From: Pseudomonas quercus
GTDB lineage: Bacteria > Pseudomonadota > Gammaproteobacteria > Pseudomonadales > Pseudomonadaceae
DNA: 64,000 nt
Direction: 5' to 3'
Assembly (NCBI RefSeq): GCF_012033695.1
Contig: NZ_JAAVJI010000006.1
Location: forward strand, 62,001-126,000
The first letter of the stretch is position 1. Each line of letters starts with the position of its first letter. The notes beneath the pieces were generated by a model, which was given only the letters and a program-made list of their open reading frames with translations, made no database searches and was not told the origin of the DNA. Of the stretch, positions 25,346-34,121 are shown piece after piece. Made by a program: the position numbers and the translations under genes.

Positions 25346-26248
25346 ATGAGTGCGTCAACGTTCGACCCTTCGGCCTCTCAAGCCAGCACTTTCTGCTTGC
25401 CACCCGGGCCTTGGCAAACGGTACTGGAGTGCCTTTCGGATCGCTTCCCCTCCGTAGGCTACGCGCGTTGGGCCGATCGCTTTGGCCGGGGCCGGGTATT
25501 GAATGCACAGGGGGAGCCGCTCTCTGTAGCGCACCCGTACCGCGTAGGCTTGCGCATCCATTATTACCGAGAGGTCGCTCAGGAAAAGCCCATTCCGGTG
25601 CAGGCACGTATCGTTCACCAGGACGATCATTTGCTGATCGCCGACAAGCCTCACTTTCTACCTGTCACGCCTGCCGGAGAGTTCGTCGAAGAGACCCTGC
25701 TGCGCAGGCTGATCCGCACTACAGGCAACCCGCACCTGGTGCCTCTGCACCGCATCGACCGGCATACGGCGGGCCTGGTGATGTTTTCCACCCAGCCGTC
25801 CACTCGGGGTCCTTATCAGCAGCTCTTCCCCACGCGGCAGATTACGAAGGTGTACGAAGCAATGGCGCCCGCTTTGCGCGGCCTCGTTTTCCCCCATGTG
25901 CGGCACAGCCGCATAGCGCGTGGCGAACCTTTCTTCTGCATGAGGGAGGTGGAGGGCGATGCCAACAGTGAAACCCGTGTGGAAGTCATCGATCACAATG
26001 GCCCTCTGTGGCGCTATCGGTTGTTTCCAGTGACCGGGCGCACCCATCAGCTGCGTGTCCATATGGCAGGCCTAGGCGCCCCACTGTGCAACGATCCCTT
26101 TTACCCTACTGTAACGCCCCAAGGTGTGCCGGATGATTATGAACGGCCGCTTCAATTATTGGCCAAAAGCCTGTCGTTCAAAGACCCGCTCACGGGCGAC
26201 CACCGTAGCTTTGAAAGCCAACTGTCACTGCTGCCTCAGTTAGCCTGA
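25346..26248 (+). CDS. RluA-family pseudouridine synthase
   Basis: A 300-residue pseudouridine synthase of the RluA group. The catalytic motif is HRIDRHTAGLVMF with the nucleophilic aspartate at residue 138. The later motifs KVYEAMAP and TGRTHQLRVHMAGLGAP are standard. An N-terminal region (residues 1-90) precedes the catalytic core and may be a degenerate S4-like or subfamily-specific domain. The RNA target (rRNA or tRNA position) cannot be told from sequence alone. Its stop overlaps the 3' end of the convergent hybrid kinase gene by 13 bp. Confidence 0.9.
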   Translation: MSASTFDPSASQASTFCLPPGPWQTVLECLSDRFPSVGYARWADRFGRGRVLNAQGEPLSVAHPYRVGLRIHYYREVAQEKPIPVQARIVHQDDHLLIADKPHFLPVTPAGEFVEETLLRRLIRTTGNPHLVPLHRIDRHTAGLVMFSTQPSTRGPYQQLFPTRQITKVYEAMAPALRGLVFPHVRHSRIARGEPFFCMREVEGDANSETRVEVIDHNGPLWRYRLFPVTGRTHQLRVHMAGLGAPLCNDPFYPTVTPQGVPDDYERPLQLLAKSLSFKDPLTGDHRSFESQLSLLPQLA

Positions 26249-28206
26249 AGAAGTTGACTCACGCCTGCCTTGAGATCATTCATCGTAAAAGGCTTCAGAA
26301 GCAGATGAGCCTGCTCTGACCCGAACCCGGCGGTCGGGACCGCGTTTTCCGAAAAACCTGTGATGAACAACACCTTCAATGTGGGGCATACACGAAGTGC
26401 CGCCTCTGCCAGTTCGTCGCCGCTCATTCCGCCAGACAGGCCTATATCCGTGACCAGCAGTTTCAGGTCAGGCAAATAAGGCAGTAGTGCGAGGGCCTGC
26501 TCTGCGGTCTCGGCTTTTGATACGTCGTAACCGGTGTCTTCCAACACCTCACCGACCAAGTCCCGGATGGCTGCCTCGTCATCGACCACCAGCACTTCGC
26601 CATTGATGCTTGAGCCAGCGGTGGTTCCACTGCGCGATGAAGAGGTAGGCGAGGCAGGGAGGGGCCCTTTGTACAAAGGAAGAAAGACGCTAACAGTGGT
26701 TCCTGCCCCTACCAAAGATTTGATTTGAGCTTCCCCCGAGGATTGCCGGGCAAACCCATACACCATGGATAAACCTAGCCCGGTGCCTGCGCCCAGGGGT
26801 TTGGTTGTAAAGAACGGATCGAAGGCGCGCTCCGCCACGTTCTGTGGCATGCCGGTCCCCGTGTCACTTACGCGTATGGCCACATACTCGCCTTCGGGCA
26901 AGGTCAAACCAGCAGTCGGTGCCTCAAGGCTCGTACGCAGCACCTCGACCTGCAAACGGCCACCTTGCGGCATTGCATCGCGCGCGTTGATGCACAGGTT
27001 CAGCACAACGTTTTCCAGCTGGTGTGCATCGCAGAAGCACCACACATCAGGGTCAGGTGTCACCAGCCGCAGGTCTACGCGGGGAGTAAGGGTGCGGCTG
27101 ATCAATTCCTTCATGTCTTGAACAAGCAGCCCCGGGTTTACGGGTTTGCTGGCAAGCGTCTGGCGCCTGGCGTAAGCCAGCAGCCGATGAGTAAGCGAGG
27201 CCGCGCGCCCTGAGGCTGTCTGAGCCAGTGTCAGATAACGTTCCAGGCCATGGCTTTGACCTTGAGCAATGCGGGACTGAAGCAGCTCGAGGCTGCCAGC
27301 GATGACAGTCAGCAGGTTGTTGAAATCATGCGCCAGGCCACCGGTCAGTTGCCCAACAGCCTCCATTTTCTGGCTCTGCTGAAGCTGCGAACGCACTTGC
27401 TCCAGCGCGTCCTGGCGTTCTTTGAATAGCGTGATATCACGCGCCACTGCAAAATATTTCCCGTGGCGGTGCGCGATTCGCCAGTTCAGGTGAATAGGTG
27501 AACCATTCTTGCGAATGCCTGCCGTGTCTTGCTCAGCGATAGGGCGCTGGCGCAACTCCAGAAGCGCTTCATTAAGCTGCTGAGGCGGAATGAAGGCAGC
27601 GAAATGGCCACTTTTGAGCTCAGGTTCAGTCCAGCCTGTTTCATGTTCCCATGCCGGGTTCATGGCCAGGGGTTGCCCTTCCTCCGACAGTGCGCAGATC
27701 AGGTCCGGGGAAACATTCCAGATGCTGTCTCTCTCCTGAGTGCGGCGTTCTACTTCTTCCTCAAGGCGCTGGTTGATGCCCGCCATCATGTTCAGGTTTT
27801 GCCGGAAGAGTGCGCATACCACGGCCATGCCCAACGTCACTACGCCAAAGCTGATGCTGTTGGTCCAGGCCGACAGGCTTTCCTCAAAGCCCCGTGGGCC
27901 GATAAAGAAATACTGCGCTGCCAGGACCGCCAGCACGCTTCCTACAACCGAAGGGCCTACCCCGAACCAGAAGCCAGAGAACATCAGGCCGGGAATAAAA
28001 AACAGGTAGGGAAGGGCGGTGCTTGGCATTTGGGCGCGTATGGCACAGCAGAGAGAAACCACTGCTATGGCACCTATATACCGTACAGGAGCGGACCATT
28101 GATTGCGGGCAGTACGCTGAATGGCAGTAATCAGCGAAGGCAACAGGCTATGCAAAGGCGGGCTCCTGACGTGTTGGCTTGCCGGGCATTGCCTATGTGA
28201 CCTCAT
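26236..28206 (-). CDS. Hybrid sensor histidine kinase (DUF4118-PAS-HisKA-HATPase-REC)
   Basis: A 656-residue hybrid kinase. The membrane part (residues ~43-135) has four hydrophobic segments resembling the KdpD-type DUF4118 module. A coiled-coil linker ([16 protein letters not shown]) leads to a PAS domain (~160-260). The kinase H-box is [12 protein letters not shown] with H293; the N-box includes [14 protein letters not shown], and G-boxes DTGTGM and GTGLGLS follow. The receiver domain (~535-656) has D587 in [16 protein letters not shown]. The HDFNNLL/GLGLS style is that of HWE-unrelated, orphan soluble-signal kinases common in Pseudomonas. No partner regulator is adjacent; input is unknown. 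Confidence 0.92.
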   Translation of the reverse strand: MRSHRQCPASQHVRSPPLHSLLPSLITAIQRTARNQWSAPVRYIGAIAVVSLCCAIRAQMPSTALPYLFFIPGLMFSGFWFGVGPSVVGSVLAVLAAQYFFIGPRGFEESLSAWTNSISFGVVTLGMAVVCALFRQNLNMMAGINQRLEEEVERRTQERDSIWNVSPDLICALSEEGQPLAMNPAWEHETGWTEPELKSGHFAAFIPPQQLNEALLELRQRPIAEQDTAGIRKNGSPIHLNWRIAHRHGKYFAVARDITLFKERQDALEQVRSQLQQSQKMEAVGQLTGGLAHDFNNLLTVIAGSLELLQSRIAQGQSHGLERYLTLAQTASGRAASLTHRLLAYARRQTLASKPVNPGLLVQDMKELISRTLTPRVDLRLVTPDPDVWCFCDAHQLENVVLNLCINARDAMPQGGRLQVEVLRTSLEAPTAGLTLPEGEYVAIRVSDTGTGMPQNVAERAFDPFFTTKPLGAGTGLGLSMVYGFARQSSGEAQIKSLVGAGTTVSVFLPLYKGPLPASPTSSSRSGTTAGSSINGEVLVVDDEAAIRDLVGEVLEDTGYDVSKAETAEQALALLPYLPDLKLLVTDIGLSGGMSGDELAEAALRVCPTLKVLFITGFSENAVPTAGFGSEQAHLLLKPFTMNDLKAGVSQLLQAN

Positions 28207-28251
28207 GCCAGGGTAGAGGTGCGGCGAGCGGCAAAGCCATGCCGCCTGGCC

Positions 28252-28276
28252 AAAAAAAACCCGCGCAGGGCGGGTT
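28252..28276 (-). terminator. Rho-independent terminator after tRNA-Pro
   Basis: Read on the minus strand: AACCCGC-cctgc-GCGGGTT followed by a run of T's (eight A's on the plus strand at 28252-28259). It lies about 45 bases beyond the tRNA 3' end and before the hybrid-kinase start. Confidence 0.9.
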
Positions 28277-28322
28277 CTTTATAACGTTCGCGAGGCTGTT
28301 GAGCAGGCCTGAAAACGCGAAA

Positions 28323-28399
28323 TGGTCGGAGAGACAGGATTCGAACCTGCGGCCTTCTCGTCCCGAACGAGACGCGCTACCTGGCTGCGCTACACTCCG
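28323..28399 (-). tRNA. tRNA-Pro (anticodon CGG)
   Basis: A 77-nt cloverleaf on the minus strand with encoded CCA. The anticodon loop is TTCGGGA (anticodon CGG) on the stem TCTCG/CGAGA. The T-arm is GCAGG-TTCGAAT-CCTGT and the D-arm holds GCGCAGCCAGGTAGCGC. The acceptor stem CGGAGTG/CTCTCCG has one U-U mismatch at the sixth pair. A terminator follows. Confidence 0.95.
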
Positions 28400-28480
28400 T
28401 TACGGGGAAGCATATCGCTGCGATACAGCAGCTGCAACCCCGTGATACTCAGCTGTTTAAGCCCCCGAAAAGCAGAAGCG

Positions 28481-28702
28481 TTACAGCTCCTTGACGGTGC
28501 GTACCTGGTCTTTGTTGACGCGGGTCTGCTTGCCATCAAGTTGTTCGATTTCATAGAAACCGGAGTCTTCATCGTACTTGGGCGTATCAACAGCCTGGAT
28601 TTCACGACCATCGTTAAGGGTGATGACCGTTGGGGTGGAGCATCCCGCCAGCGCGGCCAGGCCTGCTGCGAGCAAAACGGCGGGAAGAATCCTATTGGAC
28701 AT
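28481..28702 (-). CDS. YgdI/YgdR-family small lipoprotein (DUF903)
   Basis: A 73-residue lipoprotein. The signal sequence MSNRILPAVLLAAGLAALAGC ends in the lipobox LAGC with the cysteine at residue 21. The mature part has the DUF903 fold motifs VITLNDGREIQAVDTPKYD and GFYEIEQLDGKQTRVNKDQV. Members are abundant small outer-membrane lipoproteins of unknown function. I start at the ATG at 28702 behind a cggag ribosome site; the longer frame (to 28780) has no such support and would destroy the signal peptide. Confidence 0.9.
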   Translation of the reverse strand: MSNRILPAVLLAAGLAALAGCSTPTVITLNDGREIQAVDTPKYDEDSGFYEIEQLDGKQTRVNKDQVRTVKEL

Positions 28703-28776
28703 TTCTAGTCTCCGAAAAGAGGTGTCTGGTTGACCCTCGTAAGACGCAACGCTAACGAGCAAGTTCCGCATAAGGT

Positions 28777-29367
28777 TCACAGGCTCGCCATCAGTTCGAG
28801 GGTGTTGAGGTTGCGCAAGCGCGCGTCATTGGCCGGGCAGTCCAGGGCCTGAGGTTCAAGCGCCAGCAGCACTCGCCGTGGGCTGCGCTCTCCCTCAGCC
28901 CAGGCGCTGACCAGGGCTGTGATCGCCGACGTGGGCAGCACGCAGATCAAAGGCTCCCATATACCGCCCTGACGCACAATCAGAGGCTTGTCAGCATGCA
29001 TCGCCTGCGCGCTGAGCATGACCTGGATCAACGAAGCATCCACTGCAGGCACATCGCACGGCAGTACCAGCACACGCTCATGGCGCGCTTTGGCAAGCCC
29101 GGCGGACAGCCCTGCCATGGGCCCTGGGAAACCTGCCTCAGTATCCATGACCAGTTGGTCAGCGAAAACGGCATAGCGGTCGACGTTGCGGTTGCAGGAA
29201 ATGATCAGGTCGTCTGTGAACTGCCGCACCTGCCGGTGCAGGTGCTCAATCATGGGCAGGCCTTGCCACGGCAGCAGCCCTTTGTCCTGCCCGCCCACTC
29301 GTGCACCCTGGCCGCCGGCCAATAGCAGGACGGAAGCGGGCGAGGCTATATCAGAGGCAGTGTTCAT
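28777..29367 (-). CDS. mobA: Molybdenum cofactor guanylyltransferase
   Basis: A 196-residue MobA that transfers GMP from GTP to molybdopterin to make the bis-MGD cofactor. The nucleotide-binding motif LLLAGGQGARVGGQDKGLLPWQG (split: LAGGQGARVGGQDKGL) is intact, and later LPCDVPAVD carries the metal-binding aspartate. The ATG at 29367 is taken; the longer frame to 29439 overlaps the moaB promoter. It is divergent from moaB-moeA by 71 bp, forming a compact cofactor locus. Confidence 0.95.
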   Translation of the reverse strand: MNTASDIASPASVLLLAGGQGARVGGQDKGLLPWQGLPMIEHLHRQVRQFTDDLIISCNRNVDRYAVFADQLVMDTEAGFPGPMAGLSAGLAKARHERVLVLPCDVPAVDASLIQVMLSAQAMHADKPLIVRQGGIWEPLICVLPTSAITALVSAWAEGERSPRRVLLALEPQALDCPANDARLRNLNTLELMASL

Positions 29368-29438
29368 GAGGGCGGTTCGGCAGGAGAGGGGCCGTGTGAT
29401 ATAACATTCGGCGTTTTCCTCAACAACTGGAACGTGCA

Positions 29439-29978
29439 ATGACCGCCAAGGCCGATGCTCCGTTTGTACCGCTCAATATTGCGGTACTGACTGTCAGCGA
29501 TACCCGTACCCGGGAAACCGATACCTCCGGTCAGTTGTTTGTAGACCGTTTGAAGGCTGCTGGCCACCGCCTGGCCGCCCGCGTCCTGCTCAAAGACGAC
29601 CTTTACCGAATACGCGCCCAGGTTGCCACCTGGATTGCCGAAGACGAAGTGCAAGTGGTGCTCATTACAGGTGGCACCGGGTTCACCGGGCGCGACAGTA
29701 CGCCTGAAGCGGTAGCCTGCCTGCTGGACAAGCACATCGATGGGTTTGGCGAGCTGTTCCGGCAGATCTCCGTGGCCGATATCGGCACCTCTACCGTCCA
29801 ATCCCGAACCCTGGCCGGGCTTTCCAATGGCACGCTTGTATGTTGCCTGCCGGGTTCTACCAACGCCTGCCGTACGGGCTGGGATGGCATCCTGGCCGAG
29901 CAATTGGACAACCGCCACCGCCCCTGCAATTTCGTTCCGCACCTCAAGCAGGCCGAGCCGTGTGAAAGCCGTGGGTGA
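29439..29978 (+). CDS. moaB: Molybdenum cofactor biosynthesis protein B
   Basis: A 179-residue MoaB/MogA-family protein. Core motifs: NIAVLTVSDTRTRETDTSGQ (N-terminus), ITGGTGFTGRDSTPEAV (molybdopterin-binding loop) and CCLPGSTNACRTGWD. This family adenylylates molybdopterin before molybdate insertion. Pseudomonads often have two copies; this one is linked to moeA. moaB and moeA overlap by 17 bases, so they are translationally coupled. Confidence 0.93.
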   Translation: MTAKADAPFVPLNIAVLTVSDTRTRETDTSGQLFVDRLKAAGHRLAARVLLKDDLYRIRAQVATWIAEDEVQVVLITGGTGFTGRDSTPEAVACLLDKHIDGFGELFRQISVADIGTSTVQSRTLAGLSNGTLVCCLPGSTNACRTGWDGILAEQLDNRHRPCNFVPHLKQAEPCESRG

Positions 29979-31182
29979 TGCATCCTTCAGGGGCTTGCTA
30001 CCCCTGGGCGAGGCCCTTGAGCGCCTGTTGGCGCTAGCAGACAGTGGCCTTGTAAAGGGCACCGAGTGTGTGCCATTGGCAGCGGCCGACGGCCGCGTGC
30101 TGGCAGAGGCGCTCCATGCCGTCAGCGACCTGCCGCCGTGGCCTAACAGTGCCATGGACGGCTACGCCTTGGCCCATGCAGACTGGGTGGGTGAGCCGAT
30201 GGAGGTGAGCCAGCGTATTTTTGCGGGCCATTCCCCAACGCCCTTGAAACCTGGCACCTGCGCCCGGATCTTCACCGGCGCACCTGTGCCCGAAGGCGCC
30301 GACTGCGTACAGATGCAGGAAAACGCACAGGTCGACGACGATGGCCGTGTGCATTTTACGCGGCCTGCGACGGCCGGCCTGAATATCCGGCCCCGCGGGC
30401 AGGAATGCACCGCAGGCGAGCGCGTGCTTGAGGCAGGTACACGCTTGGGCCCGATCGAATTGGGCCTGGCAGCGACCCTCGGCGCTGCCCACGTCACCGT
30501 TACCCGCAAGCCGCGTGTGGCTGTGTTGTCCACGGGCGACGAGCTGGTGGCCCCAGGCGAGCCCCTGGGGCCCGGGCAGATCTACAACAGCAACCGAACA
30601 TTATTGTGCAGTTGGCTGGCCCGCACTGGGTGTGAGGTGGTAGACGCGGGCATCATCGTGGACGACCTGGCACTCACCCGTGACGCATTGGCCCGCCTGC
30701 ATGAGGTCGATCTGATACTCACTACCGGAGGCGTGTCGGTAGGCGAAGCCGATTACCTAGGGCAGGCCCTGCGCGAGGGTGGCCAGCTGAGCCTGTGGAA
30801 ATTGGCAATAAAGCCTGGCAAGCCCCTCACCGTGGGCCAATACCAAGGTACGGTGGTCATCGGGCTTCCTGGCAACCCGGCCTCTACATTGGTGACCTTT
30901 GCGCTGCTGGCACGGCCTTACCTGCTGCGGCTGATGGGTTGCACACGGGTACTGCCTCGGGGGCACAGGGTGGCCGCTGGGTTCAAATGGCCTGAAGGCA
31001 GCCGCCGGGAGTTTCTCCGCGCCCGCGTGCATGAAGGCCGTGCCGAGCTGTACCCCAACCAGAGCTCAGGCGTATTACGCAGCGCTGCCTGGGCCGATGG
31101 CCTGATAGAAGTGCCCGAAGGCCAAGCAGTGGCAGAGGGCAACACCGTGAACTTTATTCCCATGAGTGAGTTATTGGCCTGA
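29962..31182 (+). CDS. moeA: Molybdopterin molybdenumtransferase
   Basis: A 406-residue MoeA that inserts molybdate into adenylylated molybdopterin. It shows LPPWPNSAMDGYAL near residue 60, RIFTGAPVPEGADCV, LSTGDELV and the molybdate-site string TTGGVSVGEADYL, then GLPGNPAS. I start at the GTG at 29962, inside the end of moaB, because homology begins at once after it; the longer open frame at 29740 is out of register with any known N-terminus. The moaB-moeA pair diverges from mobA. Confidence 0.94.
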   Translation: MKAVGDASFRGLLPLGEALERLLALADSGLVKGTECVPLAAADGRVLAEALHAVSDLPPWPNSAMDGYALAHADWVGEPMEVSQRIFAGHSPTPLKPGTCARIFTGAPVPEGADCVQMQENAQVDDDGRVHFTRPATAGLNIRPRGQECTAGERVLEAGTRLGPIELGLAATLGAAHVTVTRKPRVAVLSTGDELVAPGEPLGPGQIYNSNRTLLCSWLARTGCEVVDAGIIVDDLALTRDALARLHEVDLILTTGGVSVGEADYLGQALREGGQLSLWKLAIKPGKPLTVGQYQGTVVIGLPGNPASTLVTFALLARPYLLRLMGCTRVLPRGHRVAAGFKWPEGSRREFLRARVHEGRAELYPNQSSGVLRSAAWADGLIEVPEGQAVAEGNTVNFIPMSELLA

Positions 31183-31260
31183 GAAAATGCGCAGCGCTGG
31201 CGCTTTTCGCCTTGCCGTGCGGTCACATGCCCAATGACGGCTCAGCAAAGGGTGAATTAC

Positions 31261-32163
31261 ATGGAAACGCGCAAGGCATGGCTGATCCTGCATGGCAAGC
31301 AGGCATTGAACGAAGACGTTCGGGAAGCGGTAATGGCCCGGCGCGAGGAAGGCTGGGATATCACGGTTCGCCTGACCTGGGAGGGGGGTGACGCCGCCCG
31401 TTTGGTACAGGAAGGTCTGGCGGCAGGCTATACCACGCTCATCGCCGGTGGCGGCGACGGCACGTTGCGCGACGTGGCCGAAGCCCTGGCGCTGGCCGAC
31501 AGTGATGCGACCTTGGCCTTGATGCCGCTGGGCACTGCGAACGACTTTGCCCGTGCGGCTGCCGTACCGCTGGAGCCTGCCGGGGCGCTGGCATTGCTGG
31601 ATCAACCTGCACGCCCTGTGGACCTGGGTGAGGTAGGCGGCCAGCTGTTCTTGAATATGGCCACGGGGGGCTTTGGCAGCCAAGTCACAGCCAACACGTC
31701 CGAAGACCTGAAAAAAGTCCTTGGCGGCGCCGCCTATCTGTTTACCGGGCTGAGCCGTTTCAGTGAGCTGCATGCTGCAAAGGGCGTGCTTCACGGGCCG
31801 GATTTCCATTGGGAGGGCGAGCTTCTGGCGCTGGGCATCGGCAACGGCCGCCAGGCCGGTGGCGGTCACCTCTTGTGCCCGGAGGCGGTGGCCGATGATG
31901 GCCTGCTGGACGTAAGCATTCTGCCGGCCCCCACGGAAGTGGTGTCTACGCTCAAGGAATTGCTGTCTGGCGGGTTAGGGCTGGACGGCCTCTTCATACG
32001 TGTACGCTTGCCCTGGGTCGAGATACAGAGCGCTGAGGGCTTGGACATCAACCTGGACGGTGAGCCCCTTCAAGGTACTGACCTGCGCTTTGCCGCTCGC
32101 CCTGCGGCGCTTCGGCTGCACTTACCCTCGGATTGCCCACTACTGAGCCGACGGACTGCATGA
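31261..32163 (+). CDS. yegS: YegS-like lipid kinase
   Basis: A 300-residue DAGK-catalytic-family kinase. The nucleotide motif is AGGGDGTLRDVAEAL, followed by PLGTANDFARA, the lipid-kinase signature, and ICNGRQ-like IGNGRQAGGG. The fold and length match YegS, which phosphorylates phosphatidylglycerol or related lipids in vitro. I start at the ATG at 31261 because AAGGGTGA lies eight bases before it; the alternative ATG at 31234 lacks one. It is a stand-alone gene following moeA by 78 bp. Confidence 0.9.
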   Translation: METRKAWLILHGKQALNEDVREAVMARREEGWDITVRLTWEGGDAARLVQEGLAAGYTTLIAGGGDGTLRDVAEALALADSDATLALMPLGTANDFARAAAVPLEPAGALALLDQPARPVDLGEVGGQLFLNMATGGFGSQVTANTSEDLKKVLGGAAYLFTGLSRFSELHAAKGVLHGPDFHWEGELLALGIGNGRQAGGGHLLCPEAVADDGLLDVSILPAPTEVVSTLKELLSGGLGLDGLFIRVRLPWVEIQSAEGLDINLDGEPLQGTDLRFAARPAALRLHLPSDCPLLSRRTA

Positions 32164-32246
32164 CAACCTCGGCCTGCCCCGGCTCAAGTTCCCCGGGGTA
32201 GCGCCGATAGCCCGTACATGTATTTATCCTACCGCCGGGGACTTTC

Positions 32247-33176
32247 ATGGCAGGCATTCTTGACAGCGTTGACCAGCGCACCCAGTTAGTGGGTGAAAAC
32301 CGCCTGGAAATCCTCATGTTCCACCTGGCGGGCCGCCAACTGTTCGCGATCAACGTGTTCAAGGTCCAAGAGGTATTGCAACTGCCCAAGCTCACGTTGA
32401 TGCCTCAACGTCACCCGTTTGTCTGTGGCGTGGTCAACCTGCGTGGCCAGACGCTGCCGGTCATCGACTTGTCCCAGGCCATTGGTATGCGCCCTCTACA
32501 GCCTGGCCCGGACAGCACCATCATTGTCACGGAGTACAACCGGTCGGTGCAGGCATTTCTGGTGGGCGGTGTGGACCGCATCATCAACATGAACTGGGAT
32601 GCCATCCTGCCGCCCCCGACCAGCGCCGGGCGTCAGCATTACTTGACTGCCATCACGCGGGTTGAAGACAAGCTGGTCGAGATCATCGACGTTGAGAAGG
32701 TGTTGGCGGAGATCGTGCCGTACAACGCCAAGGTGTCCAAGGAAAAGCTCGAAGACGCGATGCTTGCCAAGGCGCGGGGCCGGGAAATTCTGCTGGTGGA
32801 TGACTCCACCGTAGCCCTTTCGCAGCTGCGCGATACCCTCTCGCAGCTTGGCACGATACTGCATGTGGCCAGTGATGGCCTCAAGGCCCTGCGCCTGCTG
32901 CAGAAGTGGGCTGACGCCGGTGAAGATGTGTGCAGCAAGCTGCTCATGGTGTTTACCGACGCTGAAATGCCGGAAATGGACGGTTATCGGCTGACGACTG
33001 AGATCCGCCAGGACCCGCGCTTGCGCGAGCTGTATGTGGTATTGCATACGTCGCTCTCGGGAAGCTTCAACGAATCCATGGTGAAGAAAGTGGGCTGCGA
33101 CAATTTCCTGTCCAAGTTCCAGCCAGACAAACTGGTGGAAGTGGTGCGCCAGCGCCTGGAAATGGAACTGGGCTGA
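32247..33176 (+). CDS. cheV: Chemotaxis coupling protein CheV
   Basis: A 309-residue CheV: an N-terminal CheW coupling domain (about 1-170; FAINVFKVQEVLQLPKL, GVVNLRGQTLPVIDLSQ) fused to a C-terminal receiver domain (about 180-309) with the acidic pair in LLVDDSTV and phospho-acceptor D238 in VFTDAEMPEMDGYRL. CheV links receptors to CheA and tunes adaptation. It has no chemotaxis neighbours here; the nearest receptor gene is at 39153-40787. Confidence 0.95.
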   Translation: MAGILDSVDQRTQLVGENRLEILMFHLAGRQLFAINVFKVQEVLQLPKLTLMPQRHPFVCGVVNLRGQTLPVIDLSQAIGMRPLQPGPDSTIIVTEYNRSVQAFLVGGVDRIINMNWDAILPPPTSAGRQHYLTAITRVEDKLVEIIDVEKVLAEIVPYNAKVSKEKLEDAMLAKARGREILLVDDSTVALSQLRDTLSQLGTILHVASDGLKALRLLQKWADAGEDVCSKLLMVFTDAEMPEMDGYRLTTEIRQDPRLRELYVVLHTSLSGSFNESMVKKVGCDNFLSKFQPDKLVEVVRQRLEMELG

Positions 33177-33231
33177 GTTCGCAGGCAGCGGTTCGGTTAA
33201 GCTGTGGGCCTCGCCACCTGGATGCCTGCTC

Positions 33232-34035
33232 ATGCGCCTGACCGCCCTGTACCGTTACCCTGTCAAATCTGCCCAGGGCGAGCTGCTTGAGGCCTCCCCT
33301 GTAGAGCCTTTGGGGCTGGCCGGCGACAGGCGGTGGCTGCTTGTGGAAGAGGCCAGTGGTCGTTTCCTTACACAGCGTACATTGCCGGTAATAGGTCAAT
33401 TGTCGGCCCTTTATAACGCAGCTGGCGGCCTTGACCTGTGCGCGCCGGGCCTGCCTGCGCTGCACGTGGCGTTGCCCGACGCTGACAGCGACTTGCGCGG
33501 CGTGATTATCTGGAAAGACACCCTGCGTGTGCCGGATGCGGGCGACGCGGCGGCCGAATGGGTGAGTGCCTTGATCGGCAAGCCTTCACGGCTGGTGTAC
33601 GTGCCTGAGCACCGTGCTCGCCCATTAGGGGTTGGGGACGGTGAACCTGATGACCGTGTGGCGTTCGCCGATGGTTTTCCTTTGTTGCTGATCAATCAGG
33701 CCTCCGTGGATGACCTGTCCTCGCGTGTTGGCCGAGAAATGGCCATGCTGCGCTTTCGGCCAAACCTGGTCATCGATGGTGCAGGTGCTTACGCCGAAGA
33801 CGGGTGGAAGCGCTTGCGGATAGGCAACGTGGATTTTCGCCTGGCGTCCCCTTGTGCCCGCTGCATCATGACCACTATCAACCCCACCACTCACGAGCGT
33901 GACAGTGATCGTGAACCCTTGAATACGCTCAAGGGTTACCGGTTGCGGGACGGCGGCATCATGCTCGGGCAGAACCTGATTCCGGATGGGCGGGGTGTAG
34001 TGGAAGTGGGGATGGAGGTAACGGTGCTGGAGTAA
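33232..34035 (+). CDS. MOSC domain-containing protein (YcbX type)
   Basis: A 267-residue protein with an N-terminal beta-barrel MOSC_N domain (YRYPVKSAQGELLEASPV) and a C-terminal MOSC domain. The cysteine motif SPCARCIMTTINP, expected to bind molybdenum cofactor or sulfur, is followed by the RLxDGGIMLGQN-like tail. E. coli YcbX detoxifies N-hydroxylated base analogues as a Moco enzyme; here the moco genes lie 2-4 kb away. YcbX of E. coli carries an extra ferredoxin domain that is absent here, so electron delivery must differ. Confidence 0.9.
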   Translation: MRLTALYRYPVKSAQGELLEASPVEPLGLAGDRRWLLVEEASGRFLTQRTLPVIGQLSALYNAAGGLDLCAPGLPALHVALPDADSDLRGVIIWKDTLRVPDAGDAAAEWVSALIGKPSRLVYVPEHRARPLGVGDGEPDDRVAFADGFPLLLINQASVDDLSSRVGREMAMLRFRPNLVIDGAGAYAEDGWKRLRIGNVDFRLASPCARCIMTTINPTTHERDSDREPLNTLKGYRLRDGGIMLGQNLIPDGRGVVEVGMEVTVLE

Positions 34036-34077
34036 AGGCTGCACACCGCTGTTCCCGGCCTGCGCCTGCGGCTGCGA

Positions 34078-34098
34078 CCGGTCTCACAAGAGAACCGG
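34078..34098. terminator. Hairpin between convergent MOSC gene and slt
   Basis: CCGGTCTC-acaa-GAGAACCGG forms an 8-bp stem with one bulged A. It lies 42 bases after the MOSC stop and 23 before the slt stop and probably acts in both directions. Confidence 0.5.
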
Positions 34099-34121
34099 CC
34101 GTGGCATAGCGCCTATACCCA

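Noticed and set aside
28322..28708. 128-codon + strand frame through the tRNA-Pro gene
   Set aside because: Its first residues (VGETGFEPA) are the well-known false translation of the complement of a tRNA T-arm, and the rest is antisense to the DUF903 lipoprotein.
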